35,604 bases of DNA from UBA6770 sp965661115 (GCA_965661115.1 CBFICO010000014.1:1-35604); one strand, 5' to 3'; positions 1-8,719 are shown, counted from the stretch's first letter. Numbers and translations: made by a program. Notes: generated by a model from the letters alone, not told the origin.

Positions 1-245
1 TAATCTAACGCATGCCCATCCTATACCGATAAATCTTTAATCATTAAACCATGAGGCTTTGTGATATTATGGGATATTAATCCAAATTTCTCTGGGCTAT
101 CTCCCTGTATAGGGTAGGTTGCATACGCGTTACGCACCCGTCCGCCGGTCGCCATCTACTGCAAGCAGTAATGCTGCCCCTCGACTTGCATGTGTTAAGC
201 CTGCCGCTAGCGTTCATCCTGAGCCAGGATCAAACTCTTCGTTGT
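1..245 (-). rRNA. rrs: 16S ribosomal RNA, 5' end (partial)
   Basis: Read on the minus strand, this is the start of a bacterial small-subunit rRNA. The universal 27F primer region (AGAGTTTGATCCTGGCTCAG) lies at 238-219, followed by the conserved stretches for ACGCTAGCGGCAGGCTTAAC and ACATGCAAGTCGAGGGG. The rest of the gene lies beyond the left window edge. By comparison with E. coli, where AGAGTTTG starts at base 8, the mature 5' end falls near 245. The GCTAGCGGCAGGC wording fits Bacteroidota. Confidence 0.97.
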
Positions 246-328
246 ATAAAAGTGTTTAATTCTAGCCCTATCTCAAATGAATTCTATAAAAAAAGATATT
301 TCCTTATCTCCTTTTCTATGCTTCCAAT

Positions 329-363
329 CTTTTCAAAGAACTTTTCAACTCTTTTTGAGTTGA
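329..363 (-). promoter_or_regulatory. rRNA leader antitermination site (boxB-like hairpin + boxA)
   Basis: Within the 16S leader, transcribed leftwards, there is a perfect 7-bp hairpin (TCAACTC / GAGTTGA, loop AAAAA) at 363-345. Three bases later comes GTTCTTTGAAAAG at 341-329, which closely matches the boxA element of bacterial rRNA leaders. BoxA binds NusB/NusE (S10), and a hairpin just before it is the usual boxB arrangement. The site lies about 85-120 nt before the mature 16S 5' end. The match is direct; the function is inferred from other bacteria. Confidence 0.7.
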
Positions 364-476
364 GTAACTAGTTTTAGTTAGTAGAAATCTCCTAATAAAA
401 ACCAATCTTTATATCCTAAAAAACTAAACCAAATCGCTAAAATTAGCCTCGTCTTTATTATCTCTTAGAACTCTTT

Positions 477-522
477 CCCGTAAAACGGGGCGGCAAAAGT
501 AAATTAATTTTTAATCTCACAA
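477..522 (-). promoter_or_regulatory. rRNA promoter P1 (proximal), Bacteroidota type
   Basis: On the minus strand, TACTTTTG at 501-494 is a perfect Bacteroidota -7 box (TAnnTTTG). A TTTG/TTG -33 element lies at 522-520, 18 nt upstream. The predicted start is near 487-489 and coincides with a 5-bp hairpin (CCCGT-TTT-ACGGG, 489-477). The leader to mature 16S would be about 240 nt. Confidence 0.75.
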
Positions 523-567
523 AGAAATTTTTAAAAAATTTTCTGATGCCGTATTTTTTGGAACTTT

Positions 568-619
568 CCGTTTCGAAAAACGGGCCACAAATGTACACCA
601 TTTCTTAATCTCACACCAA
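568..619 (-). promoter_or_regulatory. rRNA promoter P2 (distal), Bacteroidota type
   Basis: On the minus strand, TACATTTG at 595-588 matches the -7 consensus TAnnTTTG, and a TTG lies at 619-617. The block GTGAGATTAA sits 9 nt upstream of the -7 box, exactly as at P1, and the two boxes are 94 bp apart. A hairpin with a UUCG loop (CCGTTT-TTCG-AAACGG, 583-568) begins at the predicted transcript start. The flanks are AT-rich, as expected for a strong rRNA promoter. Confidence 0.72.
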
Positions 620-684
620 AAAAGTGTGGAATTATTTTTATAAATAAATAGACTCGAAAGGCTTTAAAATCAATGTATTATGAT

Positions 685-1395
685 TTAATCTGGAAGTAGA
701 TTTCGCTTTTTGGGTGTTCCAGCCACGAAATCTTTTAGATAAAATGGCTCGAAATAGGCAACATCTTCAAATTGTTGTACTAAATACTTATCCAAAATAA
801 TTTTTTGCATACCAAAAGCTGAAGGAAATACATCAGAATGGAATTTAAACTGATGCGAGAAGGAAATAATCCGCTTTATCTTTTCAGCTCCCGAACCCAA
901 AACAATTACATTCTTATTGTCGGCGTATTCGCTAAAACTATCTTCCGAAATTATCATTGGCTGAATTTCCTTTACCAAACTCCCCTTAGAGTTATAAATA
1001 CCTAAATACACTTCGTCTCTACGAGCATCTATAGCTCCTATAAACAAAGCACCACTTGAAACATCCTCCAATAAGGATAATACCTGCATTACCATACTTT
1101 GAAGACTATTTATAGAAATGAGTTTAACCTTGGATGAAAAGGCCAATCCTTTTACAAAAGAAACTCCTATTCGCAATCCGGTATATGACCCAGGACCTTC
1201 TCCAACAGCTACGGCAGATAAGTCCTCTATATTAACGTTGTTTTTTGACAGTAGAGACTCTACAAAGACTGCTAGCTTTTCTCCATGAGAATATCCATCA
1301 TTTAATTCAATGGAATCAATTAACTCATCATTTTTTATCAATCCAACAGAACAATTAGTTGAGGAGGTTTCAACTGCTAGAAATAGGTGGTTCAT
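685..1395 (-). CDS. tsaB: tRNA threonylcarbamoyladenosine synthesis protein TsaB
   Basis: TsaB (YeaZ) is the cytoplasmic partner of TsaD in making the universal t6A37 modification on ANN-decoding tRNAs. It is an ASKHA-fold protein that supports complex assembly rather than catalysis. The 236-residue product has the N-terminal LAVETSSTNCSVGL strand and the family signature GEGPGSYTGLRIG with SFVKGLA following. The length is normal for the family. Its ATG overlaps the stop codon of the upstream HlyD-like gene by one base (TAATG), so the two are probably co-transcribed and translationally coupled. It is the last gene before the rRNA promoters, and no clear terminator is visible in the roughly 65 bp between its stop and P2. 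Confidence 0.95.
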   Translation of the reverse strand: MNHLFLAVETSSTNCSVGLIKNDELIDSIELNDGYSHGEKLAVFVESLLSKNNVNIEDLSAVAVGEGPGSYTGLRIGVSFVKGLAFSSKVKLISINSLQSMVMQVLSLLEDVSSGALFIGAIDARRDEVYLGIYNSKGSLVKEIQPMIISEDSFSEYADNKNVIVLGSGAEKIKRIISFSHQFKFHSDVFPSAFGMQKIILDKYLVQQFEDVAYFEPFYLKDFVAGTPKKRNLLPD

Positions 1396-2687
1396 TACTT
1401 TGACTCTTTATCGCCTTCAAGAATTTCGACTTTATCCTCTGACCTGAGCTTTCGACTTACAGTCGCATAGGGCCCTTTAACTACTTTACCCGAAATATCA
1501 TTCGGTTTCAGAATCTGGATGTAATCATCATCTTGAATACCAGTCTCTACGAATACCTTTTTAACCTTATCTCCATCAAGTAAGAAAACACATTCGTTCA
1601 ATTCATCTTGATCTATAGCAGTAAGCATCTCACCCGTCTTGAAAGTATCTGGACGCAAAACCACAGATTGAATCGGAACACTTAAAACCTCGTTTTCGGT
1701 GTTTGTGATTACATCTACCGTAGCAGACATTCCTGGCCGTAGTGGAAATTTCTTGCTTTGGGTAGTATCAATCAGATCTGCATATGAATAATTTAGGATA
1801 TGAATTTTAACTTCGAAAGTGGTTACTTGATCTGCAGCGCCGAGATTATCTTTTGCCGAACTGGCTATTTCTGAAACCTTACCCTCAAAAACTCTATCTA
1901 AATATGCATCCAATTCAATTTCTACTTTGTCGTTTAGTGAGACTTTTACAATATCACTTTCATTAACCTCCACGGCCACTTCCATATTATACATATCAGC
2001 TATGCGAAGTAACTCCGTGCCTTCCATTTGAGCGGTTCCTACCACTCTTTCTCCTTGTTCAACCGCCAGCTTAGAAATAGTACCGTTTGTTGGTGCATAT
2101 ATTGACGTCCTGCCTAAGTTATCACTTGCTTCTTTTAATGTGGCCTCAGCAGTTTTTACATTAAACTCAGCAGCGCTTACACTTTCTTCCGCAGCTTTTA
2201 CATCTGCCTCCGCAACTTCATAGTTTGCTGTAATCTGATCCATTTCCGCTTGAGAAATTGCACCTTGACTCATTAGCTTATTACTTCTGTCGTATTCCTT
2301 TTTGTTTTGAACCAATCTTGATTTCGCTTGGGTTAACCTTGCTTTTGCGTTCAGTAAGTTTGCTTTATTAGAGCTTACGTTTGCTTGCGCTCTTTGAACG
2401 GCAGCAGTAAGTAGGTCTGGATTAATCTTCAACAGTAAATCTCCCTGATTTACTTTTTGACCTTCTTGAATATGTACCTCAATTATCTCACCGCTTACTT
2501 CGGAACTAATTTTTACTTCCGTTTCTGGCTGAACTTTTCCGTTAGCTGCTACCTTTTCAATAATTGTTCGCTTTGCTATTTCATCTACTTCAACTTCTTT
2601 GGCATCACCGGTTCTACCTTTAACTATGGCCAAAACCACAAGTACAACAAGAATTGCAACGGCTATAAAAATTGTTTTTTTGTTCAT
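1395..2687 (-). CDS. HlyD/MacA-type periplasmic adaptor of an efflux pump
   Basis: This membrane-fusion protein links an inner-membrane transporter to a TolC channel. The 430 residues begin with a membrane anchor (about residues 5-22, TIFIAVAILVVLVVLAIV). A biotinyl-lipoyl-like half follows (VSGEIIEVHIQEGQKVNQGDLL), then a long Ala/Gln/Lys-rich coiled coil (about 90-195), the second lipoyl half (IYAPTNGTISKLAVEQGERV) and beta-barrel domains (RPGMSATVDV). The layout is that of MacA-like adaptors. The TolC gene ends 2 bases upstream. The MacB ABC permease expected with such adaptors is not in this window. The substrate cannot be read from the sequence. Confidence 0.9.
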   Translation of the reverse strand: MNKKTIFIAVAILVVLVVLAIVKGRTGDAKEVEVDEIAKRTIIEKVAANGKVQPETEVKISSEVSGEIIEVHIQEGQKVNQGDLLLKINPDLLTAAVQRAQANVSSNKANLLNAKARLTQAKSRLVQNKKEYDRSNKLMSQGAISQAEMDQITANYEVAEADVKAAEESVSAAEFNVKTAEATLKEASDNLGRTSIYAPTNGTISKLAVEQGERVVGTAQMEGTELLRIADMYNMEVAVEVNESDIVKVSLNDKVEIELDAYLDRVFEGKVSEIASSAKDNLGAADQVTTFEVKIHILNYSYADLIDTTQSKKFPLRPGMSATVDVITNTENEVLSVPIQSVVLRPDTFKTGEMLTAIDQDELNECVFLLDGDKVKKVFVETGIQDDDYIQILKPNDISGKVVKGPYATVSRKLRSEDKVEILEGDKESK

Positions 2688-2689
2688 AC

Positions 2690-4021
2690 CTATCGTAAGC
2701 TTAAAGGTTTTCCTTGATAGAACTCAAGGATTTTGAATTTAAAAAGGTAATCGTATTTCGCTTGAACTAAATCTGCCTCGGCTTTTGCCAAATTGGTTTT
2801 AGATTGATTGTATTCCACCCCGTTTATTGTTCCTACTTCGTATCTTTTGGTTGCATATTTAAATGCCTCTTTAGTTGCCTCAACCGCTTTTATATTGGCA
2901 TCGTAATTCTTTTTTGCAGCACTAGCATCAAAATAAGCCTGCTTTACTGTTTCGTTTACTTGGTTTTTCACTTGCTCCAATTCAAGTGCTCTCATTTCTA
3001 TATTAACTCGTGCACGGCTAACAGCGGTATGTGTTGATAGGGAATTTAAAATTGGCATAGTTAAACTTACTCCAATAGATTGATTAAAGTTATCCGTAAT
3101 TTGAGTTCCAAAGTCTTTTGTCTGACCTGTAGTAAAATCAATGTTTTTTCCAGAATATCCCGACCCAACGCTTCCGCGTAATGCAACCGTTGGGCTTATT
3201 CTGCCACGCTCGGCATTCAACCCACGTTCGCTGGCATTATATCTTATTTGTGCACTTTTTATTTCTGGCAGATTTTCCAATGCTTTGTAATAGATAAAGG
3301 ATGAAGTTGCAGTATTCTCTTTCAACTGGTTCACATCTATGGTTGGTCGTTGAACCGTATAATCTTCAATTGAATCTGCTCTCATTAGCAAAAGCAAACG
3401 CAATTTTGAAATATCCAAATTATTGGTTGCATTAACAACATTCAGTTCTTCTCTAGCCATTTGTGCTTGTAGCTCTAATAATTCCCCCTTTGAGATTCTA
3501 CCAGCTTCAAAAAATTGAGTTAGTCTTTTTACTTGGCCTTTAGAGAGACTAACCTGCTGTTGAGCAACGCGAAGCAGTTCTTGATTAAAAAGAATTTGCA
3601 AATAAGCAGAAGTAATATTTAAAGAGACATTATTTTGAGATTTGTTGGCATCGAAACGTACAGCAGCAACGTTCATATTTGCCTGCTTGTATCTGTTATA
3701 ACGAGTACCGCCAGAAAAAACAACCCACCTTCCAGACACACCATAGGCATCTGAACGAACTTCATCGGTTGCAAATGTGTTGGTAAATGGATCTATAGTT
3801 CTACCAAAGTTCAGGTCGCTTTGTGCAAACAAGTTTATCGTTGGTAAGTGCGTTCCTTTAGATCCCAGTAAATCTTGCTCTGCTAATTGAGTATTTAAGG
3901 CCGCTTGCTGAACGGATAAATTGTTTTTCAGTCCTAACTGAATACAATCCTCTAGCGACAACACTACTTGAGCCTGTGCTGTAATACTGGAAAAACAAAA
4001 TAAAAGAAGGAGTAATCTCAT
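2690..4021 (-). CDS. TolC-family outer-membrane efflux protein
   Basis: This is the outer-membrane channel of a tripartite efflux pump. The 443-residue protein has a signal peptide (MRLLLLLFCFSSITAQAQ). It then shows the internally duplicated helical pattern of the outer membrane efflux protein family (LSLEDCIQLGLKNN at the start, VNETVKQAYFDASAAKKNYD and YEVGTINGVEYNQSKTNLAKA in the second half). Length is typical for TolC. It is the first gene of a probable tolC-hlyD-tsaB unit with gaps of 2 and -1 bases. Confidence 0.92.
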   Translation of the reverse strand: MRLLLLLFCFSSITAQAQVVLSLEDCIQLGLKNNLSVQQAALNTQLAEQDLLGSKGTHLPTINLFAQSDLNFGRTIDPFTNTFATDEVRSDAYGVSGRWVVFSGGTRYNRYKQANMNVAAVRFDANKSQNNVSLNITSAYLQILFNQELLRVAQQQVSLSKGQVKRLTQFFEAGRISKGELLELQAQMAREELNVVNATNNLDISKLRLLLLMRADSIEDYTVQRPTIDVNQLKENTATSSFIYYKALENLPEIKSAQIRYNASERGLNAERGRISPTVALRGSVGSGYSGKNIDFTTGQTKDFGTQITDNFNQSIGVSLTMPILNSLSTHTAVSRARVNIEMRALELEQVKNQVNETVKQAYFDASAAKKNYDANIKAVEATKEAFKYATKRYEVGTINGVEYNQSKTNLAKAEADLVQAKYDYLFKFKILEFYQGKPLSLR

Positions 4022-4037
4022 TTTAAATAAAGCAACA

Positions 4038-4045
4038 CAAAACTA
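4038..4045 (-). promoter_or_regulatory. Candidate -7 promoter box for the efflux operon
   Basis: TAGTTTTG on the minus strand (4045-4038) matches TAnnTTTG and lies 17 bases before the TolC start codon. No TTG is seen at the usual -33 distance, so the call rests on the -7 box alone. Confidence 0.4.
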
Positions 4046-4106
4046 GTGAATGAGATAAGTTCCTTAGTTTAATTTCAATAGAAGGATATGTAACTCTGCA
4101 ATTGGG

Positions 4107-5009
4107 TTAATTGTGTGATGATTGGTTTTTTATATCGTAGTTGGTATACCAGTCAATAAAATACAATCGTTGGGATTCTGTTAAGCCTTTTACTGTCTTA
4201 TTCAGCCGCACTAAACATTCCTTTTGAAATTTTTCCGCATCAGCAATCTTACCTGATTTTGCAAGCGCTTTGATGTGATATTTACCAAAGAAAAAATTAT
4301 AAGGGTAACGATCTGTTAAAGGATGGGTGAAGTTGCTAGCCAAGGCAGGGTCATTTTCTGTTTCCAGGTAAATCTTGGACAAATAGAAAAGTGCCTCCGC
4401 AGCAAGTTCTTTATTCTCCGATTTTACAAGTTGCCTCAACTCTGACAACCCTTTTTCCTTATCCCCTTCTGGAAAACTCATTAAGAATGGCCTCATTAAC
4501 ATATACTCCTCACGGGTGTATGCCATGTAATAGTTGTACGCCGCTTTTACCAACCTAAACTCTTCTACATTTTCCTCAAACTCTTTTAATGCTTCATAAA
4601 TATTTAGGCATTTTAAGGTGCTAAAAACTGCTGAGAAATAGTTTTCTCCTTTTAATTGAAATTGCGCTTCCATGAGTTGAAGCTCAAATAACCTATAGGT
4701 TAGCTCTTTTTTGTTTTGATGTTGATTTAACTCTTCCAAACTATCTGTATGAAAGGAAATCGTTTCCATAGAAGATTTATAAAGAGAGTCGGAAAAATCA
4801 TTGGTGCAAAATGATCTCCACCAATTTAATTGCACCCGAAGCAAATCAATATCTGATTTTGAAAGTTGATAAGGATTAGCACGAAGTATGCTGTCCGCTT
4901 TTTTTAGGTTTAGTTCGTACATTGGCTGAACATACTGAACATTTCTAATTATCTGGCTATTACTTTTGAGTACAATAAAGCAGCCAATAAGAAATGTCAG
5001 GTTTTTCAT
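4107..5009 (-). CDS. Secreted protein of unknown function, alpha-helical repeat-like
   Basis: I do not recognise this gene. The 300-residue product starts with a probable signal peptide (MKNLTFLIGCFIVLKSNSQ), so it is probably exported to the periplasm or outer surface. The rest is predicted to be mostly helical. Segments such as SELRQLVKSENKELAAEALFYLSKIYLETEN and an ALAKSGKIADAEKF stretch look like degenerate tetratricopeptide repeats, but I cannot confirm a domain. It lies 42 bases after the metH C-terminal gene and may be read from that operon by read-through, although no functional link is evident. No type IX C-terminal sorting domain is visible. Confidence 0.7.
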   Translation of the reverse strand: MKNLTFLIGCFIVLKSNSQIIRNVQYVQPMYELNLKKADSILRANPYQLSKSDIDLLRVQLNWWRSFCTNDFSDSLYKSSMETISFHTDSLEELNQHQNKKELTYRLFELQLMEAQFQLKGENYFSAVFSTLKCLNIYEALKEFEENVEEFRLVKAAYNYYMAYTREEYMLMRPFLMSFPEGDKEKGLSELRQLVKSENKELAAEALFYLSKIYLETENDPALASNFTHPLTDRYPYNFFFGKYHIKALAKSGKIADAEKFQKECLVRLNKTVKGLTESQRLYFIDWYTNYDIKNQSSHN

Positions 5010-5051
5010 GCTACAAATGAAGTGAGAAAAATTAATTTGACTGAATTAGAA

Positions 5052-7697
5052 TTAGTAATTCAACACAGATCCCAACCACTTCTCGGCTTTTTCAATATCC
5101 CAACCTTTTCGATTCGCATAATCCTGCACTTGATCCTTTCCGATCTTACCGACATTAAAATAAGTTGATTCTGGATGCGCAAAATAAAAACCGCTCACAG
5201 CAGCTGCGGGTTGCATAGCCATACTTTCTGTTAGATGAATTCCAATTGAATTAGCATTTAACATCTCAAAAAGCGTTTCTTTTTCAGTATGTTCAGGGCA
5301 AGCTGGGTAACCAGGTGCCGGTCTAATTCCCTTGTACTTTTCTTGAATAAGTTCTTCGTTTGATAGCTCTTCTGCTGGCTCATAACCCCAATGTTCTTTT
5401 CTAACCTTTTCGTGCATATATTCAGCAAATGCCTCGGCCAGTCTATCTGCAAGTACTTTTAACATAATGGATGAATAATCATCGTGATCAGCCTCGAACC
5501 TTTTTATGTGCTCTTCTATTCCAATTCCACAAGTAACTGCAAAACCACCAATAAAATCATCCTTAGGAGCAATAAGATCACTCAGGCATTTATTCGGTTT
5601 TCCTTTGGTGAATTCGTTTTGTTGTCTGAGAAAATGAAAAACTTTATTTCCCTTTTCCGTTTCTACATTTACCGAATCACCACAATTTGAAGCCGGCCAA
5701 AAACCAATAACTGCATTTGCTTGCAACCACTTTTCCGTAATTATTGTATTCAACATTTGTTGGGCATCTTCAAACAATTTGTTCGCTTGCTCGCCCACCA
5801 CTTCATCGTTTAATATCTTAGGGTATTTACCCGCCAGCTCCCAAGTTTGAAAAAATGGAGTCCAATCAATGTAAGTTACCAGCTCTTGTAAATCGAAATC
5901 TACAAACTGCTTGGTTCCTAATAAACTTGGCTTCTTAATTTCATCAAAAGACAACTGAATTTTATTCGCTCTTGCTTTTTCTAATGGCAAAAACTTTTTA
6001 GAAGCTTGGCGTTCTGCAAATTGCTCTCGAACTCTGTTGTATTCGATTTCTATCTCGTTTACATAATTCTCTTTTTTATCCCCTAAAAGTTTTTCAACAA
6101 CGGTTACAGAACGTGAAGCATCAAGCACATGAATTGACGGTGAAGAATAATGCTTATCAATTTTAACGGCTGTATGCGCTTTAGATGTGGTTGCGCCGCC
6201 AATCAATAACGGAATATCCATACTGGCTCTTTCCATTTCTTTGGCTACATGCACCATTTCATCAAGCGAAGGGGTTATCAACCCACTTAAGCCTATAACA
6301 TCAACATTGTGTTCTGTAGCTGCAGCTAAAATTTTATCAGCTGGAACCATTACCCCTAAGTCAATCACTTCGTAGTTGTTGCAGCCCATAACAACTCCAA
6401 CAATGTTTTTTCCAATATCGTGAACATCGCCCTTAACCGTAGCCATAAGCACCTTGCCAGCAGAACGGTTTTCACCTTCTTGTTTATCCGCTTCAATGTA
6501 GGGTAATAAATAAGCCACAGCTTTTTTCATAACCCGAGCACTTTTTACTACTTGGGGCAAAAACATTTTACCAGAACCAAACAGGTCTCCAACTACGTTC
6601 ATCCCAGCCATCAAAGGCCCTTCAATTACCTCTAACGGACGATTAAAATTGTGACGCGCTTCTTCCGTATCCTCTTCGATAAAGTCAGTTATCCCCTTTA
6701 CCAAAGCATGAGTTATTCGTGCATTTACCGGCTGCTCTCTCCAAGTTAAATCAGCACCTTTTTCTTTTGATTTTCCAGAAACTGTCTCTGCAAAATCTAG
6801 CAAAGCTTGGGTAGCATCAGGATGTCTATTTAAAAGTACATCCTCAACCTTATTCAATAAATCTTTTGGAATGTCATCATAAACCTCTAGAATAGCTGGG
6901 TTTACAATTCCCATATCCATCCCATTTTTTATGGCGTGATACAAAAACGCAGAATGCATTGCCTCCCGAACCACCTGATTGCCTCTAAAAGAAAACGAAA
7001 CATTGCTTACCCCGCCGCTCACTTTTGCACCAGGTAAGTTTTCTTTTATCCATTTAGTTGCTCTAAAAAAGTCTAATGCATAATTGTTGTGTTCTTCAAT
7101 GCCCGTTGCAACTGGAAATATGTTGGGATCAAAAATTATATCCTGCCTTGGAAAACCAACCTCATTTACAAGAATGTCATACGACCGTTTACAGATGTCA
7201 ATACGTCGTTGGTAAGTATCTGCCTGTCCTTTTTCATCAAAGGCCATAACAATTACAGCAGCTCCGTACATTTTTAGTTTATTGGCTTGGGTGGTAAATA
7301 TTTCTTCGCCTTCTTTTAGGCTAATGGAATTAACTACGCATTTTCCTTGAACGCACTTTAACGCTTCCTCAATAATCTCCCATTTGGAAGAATCAATCAT
7401 TACAGGAATTCTGGAAATATCCGGCTCGCTAGCTATTAAGTTTAAAAAAGTACGCATGGCCTCTACACCATCAAGCATACCTTCATCCATATTGATATCT
7501 ATTATTTGAGCTCCACCTTCAACTTGGTGGCGTGCAACAGATATTGCCTCTTCATAATTTCCTTCCTTTATTAATCGAAGAAATTTTCTGGATCCAGTAA
7601 CATTGGTTCGTTCTCCTACATTAATAAAGTTTGAGTTTTCATTAATTACTAATGGCTCAAGTCCACTTAATACTAGTGGTTCAATTTGGTGGCTCAT
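5052..7697 (-). CDS. metH: Methionine synthase, folate/cobalamin/activation part (MetH C-terminal subunit)
   Basis: This is the second half of B12-dependent methionine synthase, which takes the methyl group from methyltetrahydrofolate onto cobalamin and on to homocysteine. The 881 residues contain the pterin-binding domain (NVGERTNVTGSRKF near 26; INMDEGMLDG; DSSKW), the cobalamin-binding cap and Rossmann domain with the DVHDIG motif whose His (about residue 425) is the lower cobalt ligand, and the SAM-binding reactivation domain (RPAPGYPACPEHTEK near 780-795). All key motifs are intact. It lacks only the homocysteine domain, which is supplied by the preceding gene; the two overlap by 4 bases (ATGA). 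Split MetH is common in Bacteroidota. Confidence 0.96.
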   Translation of the reverse strand: MSHQIEPLVLSGLEPLVINENSNFINVGERTNVTGSRKFLRLIKEGNYEEAISVARHQVEGGAQIIDINMDEGMLDGVEAMRTFLNLIASEPDISRIPVMIDSSKWEIIEEALKCVQGKCVVNSISLKEGEEIFTTQANKLKMYGAAVIVMAFDEKGQADTYQRRIDICKRSYDILVNEVGFPRQDIIFDPNIFPVATGIEEHNNYALDFFRATKWIKENLPGAKVSGGVSNVSFSFRGNQVVREAMHSAFLYHAIKNGMDMGIVNPAILEVYDDIPKDLLNKVEDVLLNRHPDATQALLDFAETVSGKSKEKGADLTWREQPVNARITHALVKGITDFIEEDTEEARHNFNRPLEVIEGPLMAGMNVVGDLFGSGKMFLPQVVKSARVMKKAVAYLLPYIEADKQEGENRSAGKVLMATVKGDVHDIGKNIVGVVMGCNNYEVIDLGVMVPADKILAAATEHNVDVIGLSGLITPSLDEMVHVAKEMERASMDIPLLIGGATTSKAHTAVKIDKHYSSPSIHVLDASRSVTVVEKLLGDKKENYVNEIEIEYNRVREQFAERQASKKFLPLEKARANKIQLSFDEIKKPSLLGTKQFVDFDLQELVTYIDWTPFFQTWELAGKYPKILNDEVVGEQANKLFEDAQQMLNTIITEKWLQANAVIGFWPASNCGDSVNVETEKGNKVFHFLRQQNEFTKGKPNKCLSDLIAPKDDFIGGFAVTCGIGIEEHIKRFEADHDDYSSIMLKVLADRLAEAFAEYMHEKVRKEHWGYEPAEELSNEELIQEKYKGIRPAPGYPACPEHTEKETLFEMLNANSIGIHLTESMAMQPAAAVSGFYFAHPESTYFNVGKIGKDQVQDYANRKGWDIEKAEKWLGSVLNY

Positions 7698-8719
7698 AGT
7701 GTTGCTTCTTTTGTTATGGTCAAATGTTTAGTTCTAGGAGAATAGTCTTTAGCTACTTCTGCAATGGCTTTAATATGATCTGGGGAAGTACCGCAACAAC
7801 CGCCAACAATGTTGAGCAAACCTTCATTTAAAAAATCTTCAATTTGAGCCGCCATTTCAGCTGGAGTTTGATCGTATTCACCAAACTCATTTGGCAAACC
7901 TGCATTTGGATGCGCGGATACATTAAATTTTGCTTTGCTGTCTAGCACTTGCAAATAAGGTCGAAGTTGTTTTGCGCCAAGTGCACAATTAAGCCCAACA
8001 CTTAATAGTGGCACGTGTGAAATGGAAATTAAAAAAGCTTCGGTGGTTTGACCCGATAATGTTCTGCCACTTGCGTCTGTTATTGTTCCCGAAACCATAA
8101 CTGGCAGGCTTATATTATTTTCGGAAAAGTACTGCTGTATTGCAAACAATGCTGCTTTTGCATTTAGAGTATCAAATACCGTTTCCACTAGCAAAAGATC
8201 CACTCCACCATCAACCAATCCTTTAATTTGTTCGGTATAAGCTTCTACTAGTTGGTCAAAAGTTATGTTTCTAAAACCAGGGTCATTTACGTCTGGAGAT
8301 AATCCTGCAGAACGGTTGGTTGGACCAATGGATCCAGCAACATATCTAGGTTTATTTGGCTCGTTTTCAGTAAACTCGTCTGCTACTTCTTTGGCAATTT
8401 TAGCAGATTCGTAGTTTAGCTTATACACAATGTCTTCCAGGTTGTATTCTGCCTGTGCGATAGACGTTCCACTAAAGGTGTTGGTTTCAGCAATATCAGT
8501 CCCAGCATCAAAATAGGCTCTATGAATATCCTTTATGATGTCTGGCCGTGTAATGGACAACAAGTCATTATTTCCTTTTAAGCTTCCAGGTCTATCTTTG
8601 AGTTCATCACCTCTAAAATCCTCTTCCTTTAGATTGTGTCGCTGAATCATTGTGCCCATTGCTCCATCAAGCACAAGAATGCGTTCTTTCAATAATTCGC
8701 GTATATCCGGTTTTGTCAT
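7694..8719 (-). CDS. Homocysteine S-methyltransferase half of methionine synthase (MetH N-terminal subunit)
   Basis: This is the zinc-dependent homocysteine-activating module, 341 residues, matching roughly the first 340 residues of full-length MetH. It starts with the family motif RILVLDGAMGTMIQ. The zinc ligands are visible as the Cys of GLNCALG (about 243) and the paired Cys of VGGCCGTSPDHI (about 307-308). It ends there and is followed by the C-terminal subunit through an ATGA overlap. The ATG at 8719 is the first codon after the riboswitch leader. Expression is expected to fall when SAM is abundant. Confidence 0.95.
   Translation of the reverse strand: MTKPDIRELLKERILVLDGAMGTMIQRHNLKEEDFRGDELKDRPGSLKGNNDLLSITRPDIIKDIHRAYFDAGTDIAETNTFSGTSIAQAEYNLEDIVYKLNYESAKIAKEVADEFTENEPNKPRYVAGSIGPTNRSAGLSPDVNDPGFRNITFDQLVEAYTEQIKGLVDGGVDLLLVETVFDTLNAKAALFAIQQYFSENNISLPVMVSGTITDASGRTLSGQTTEAFLISISHVPLLSVGLNCALGAKQLRPYLQVLDSKAKFNVSAHPNAGLPNEFGEYDQTPAEMAAQIEDFLNEGLLNIVGGCCGTSPDHIKAIAEVAKDYSPRTKHLTITKEATL

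Noticed and set aside
171..371. Plus-strand open frame over the 16S 5' end and leader
   Set aside because: It overlaps conserved rRNA and its promoter leader on the other strand and has no family features.
612..627. CACAC/GTGTG hairpin after tsaB as a terminator
   Set aside because: It has only five pairs with a 7-base loop and overlaps the -33 region of the rRNA promoter; too weak to call.
7690..7700. Frameshift or sequencing error splitting metH
   Set aside because: The break lies at a domain boundary, has a clean ATGA overlap with a good start, and split metH is normal in this phylum.
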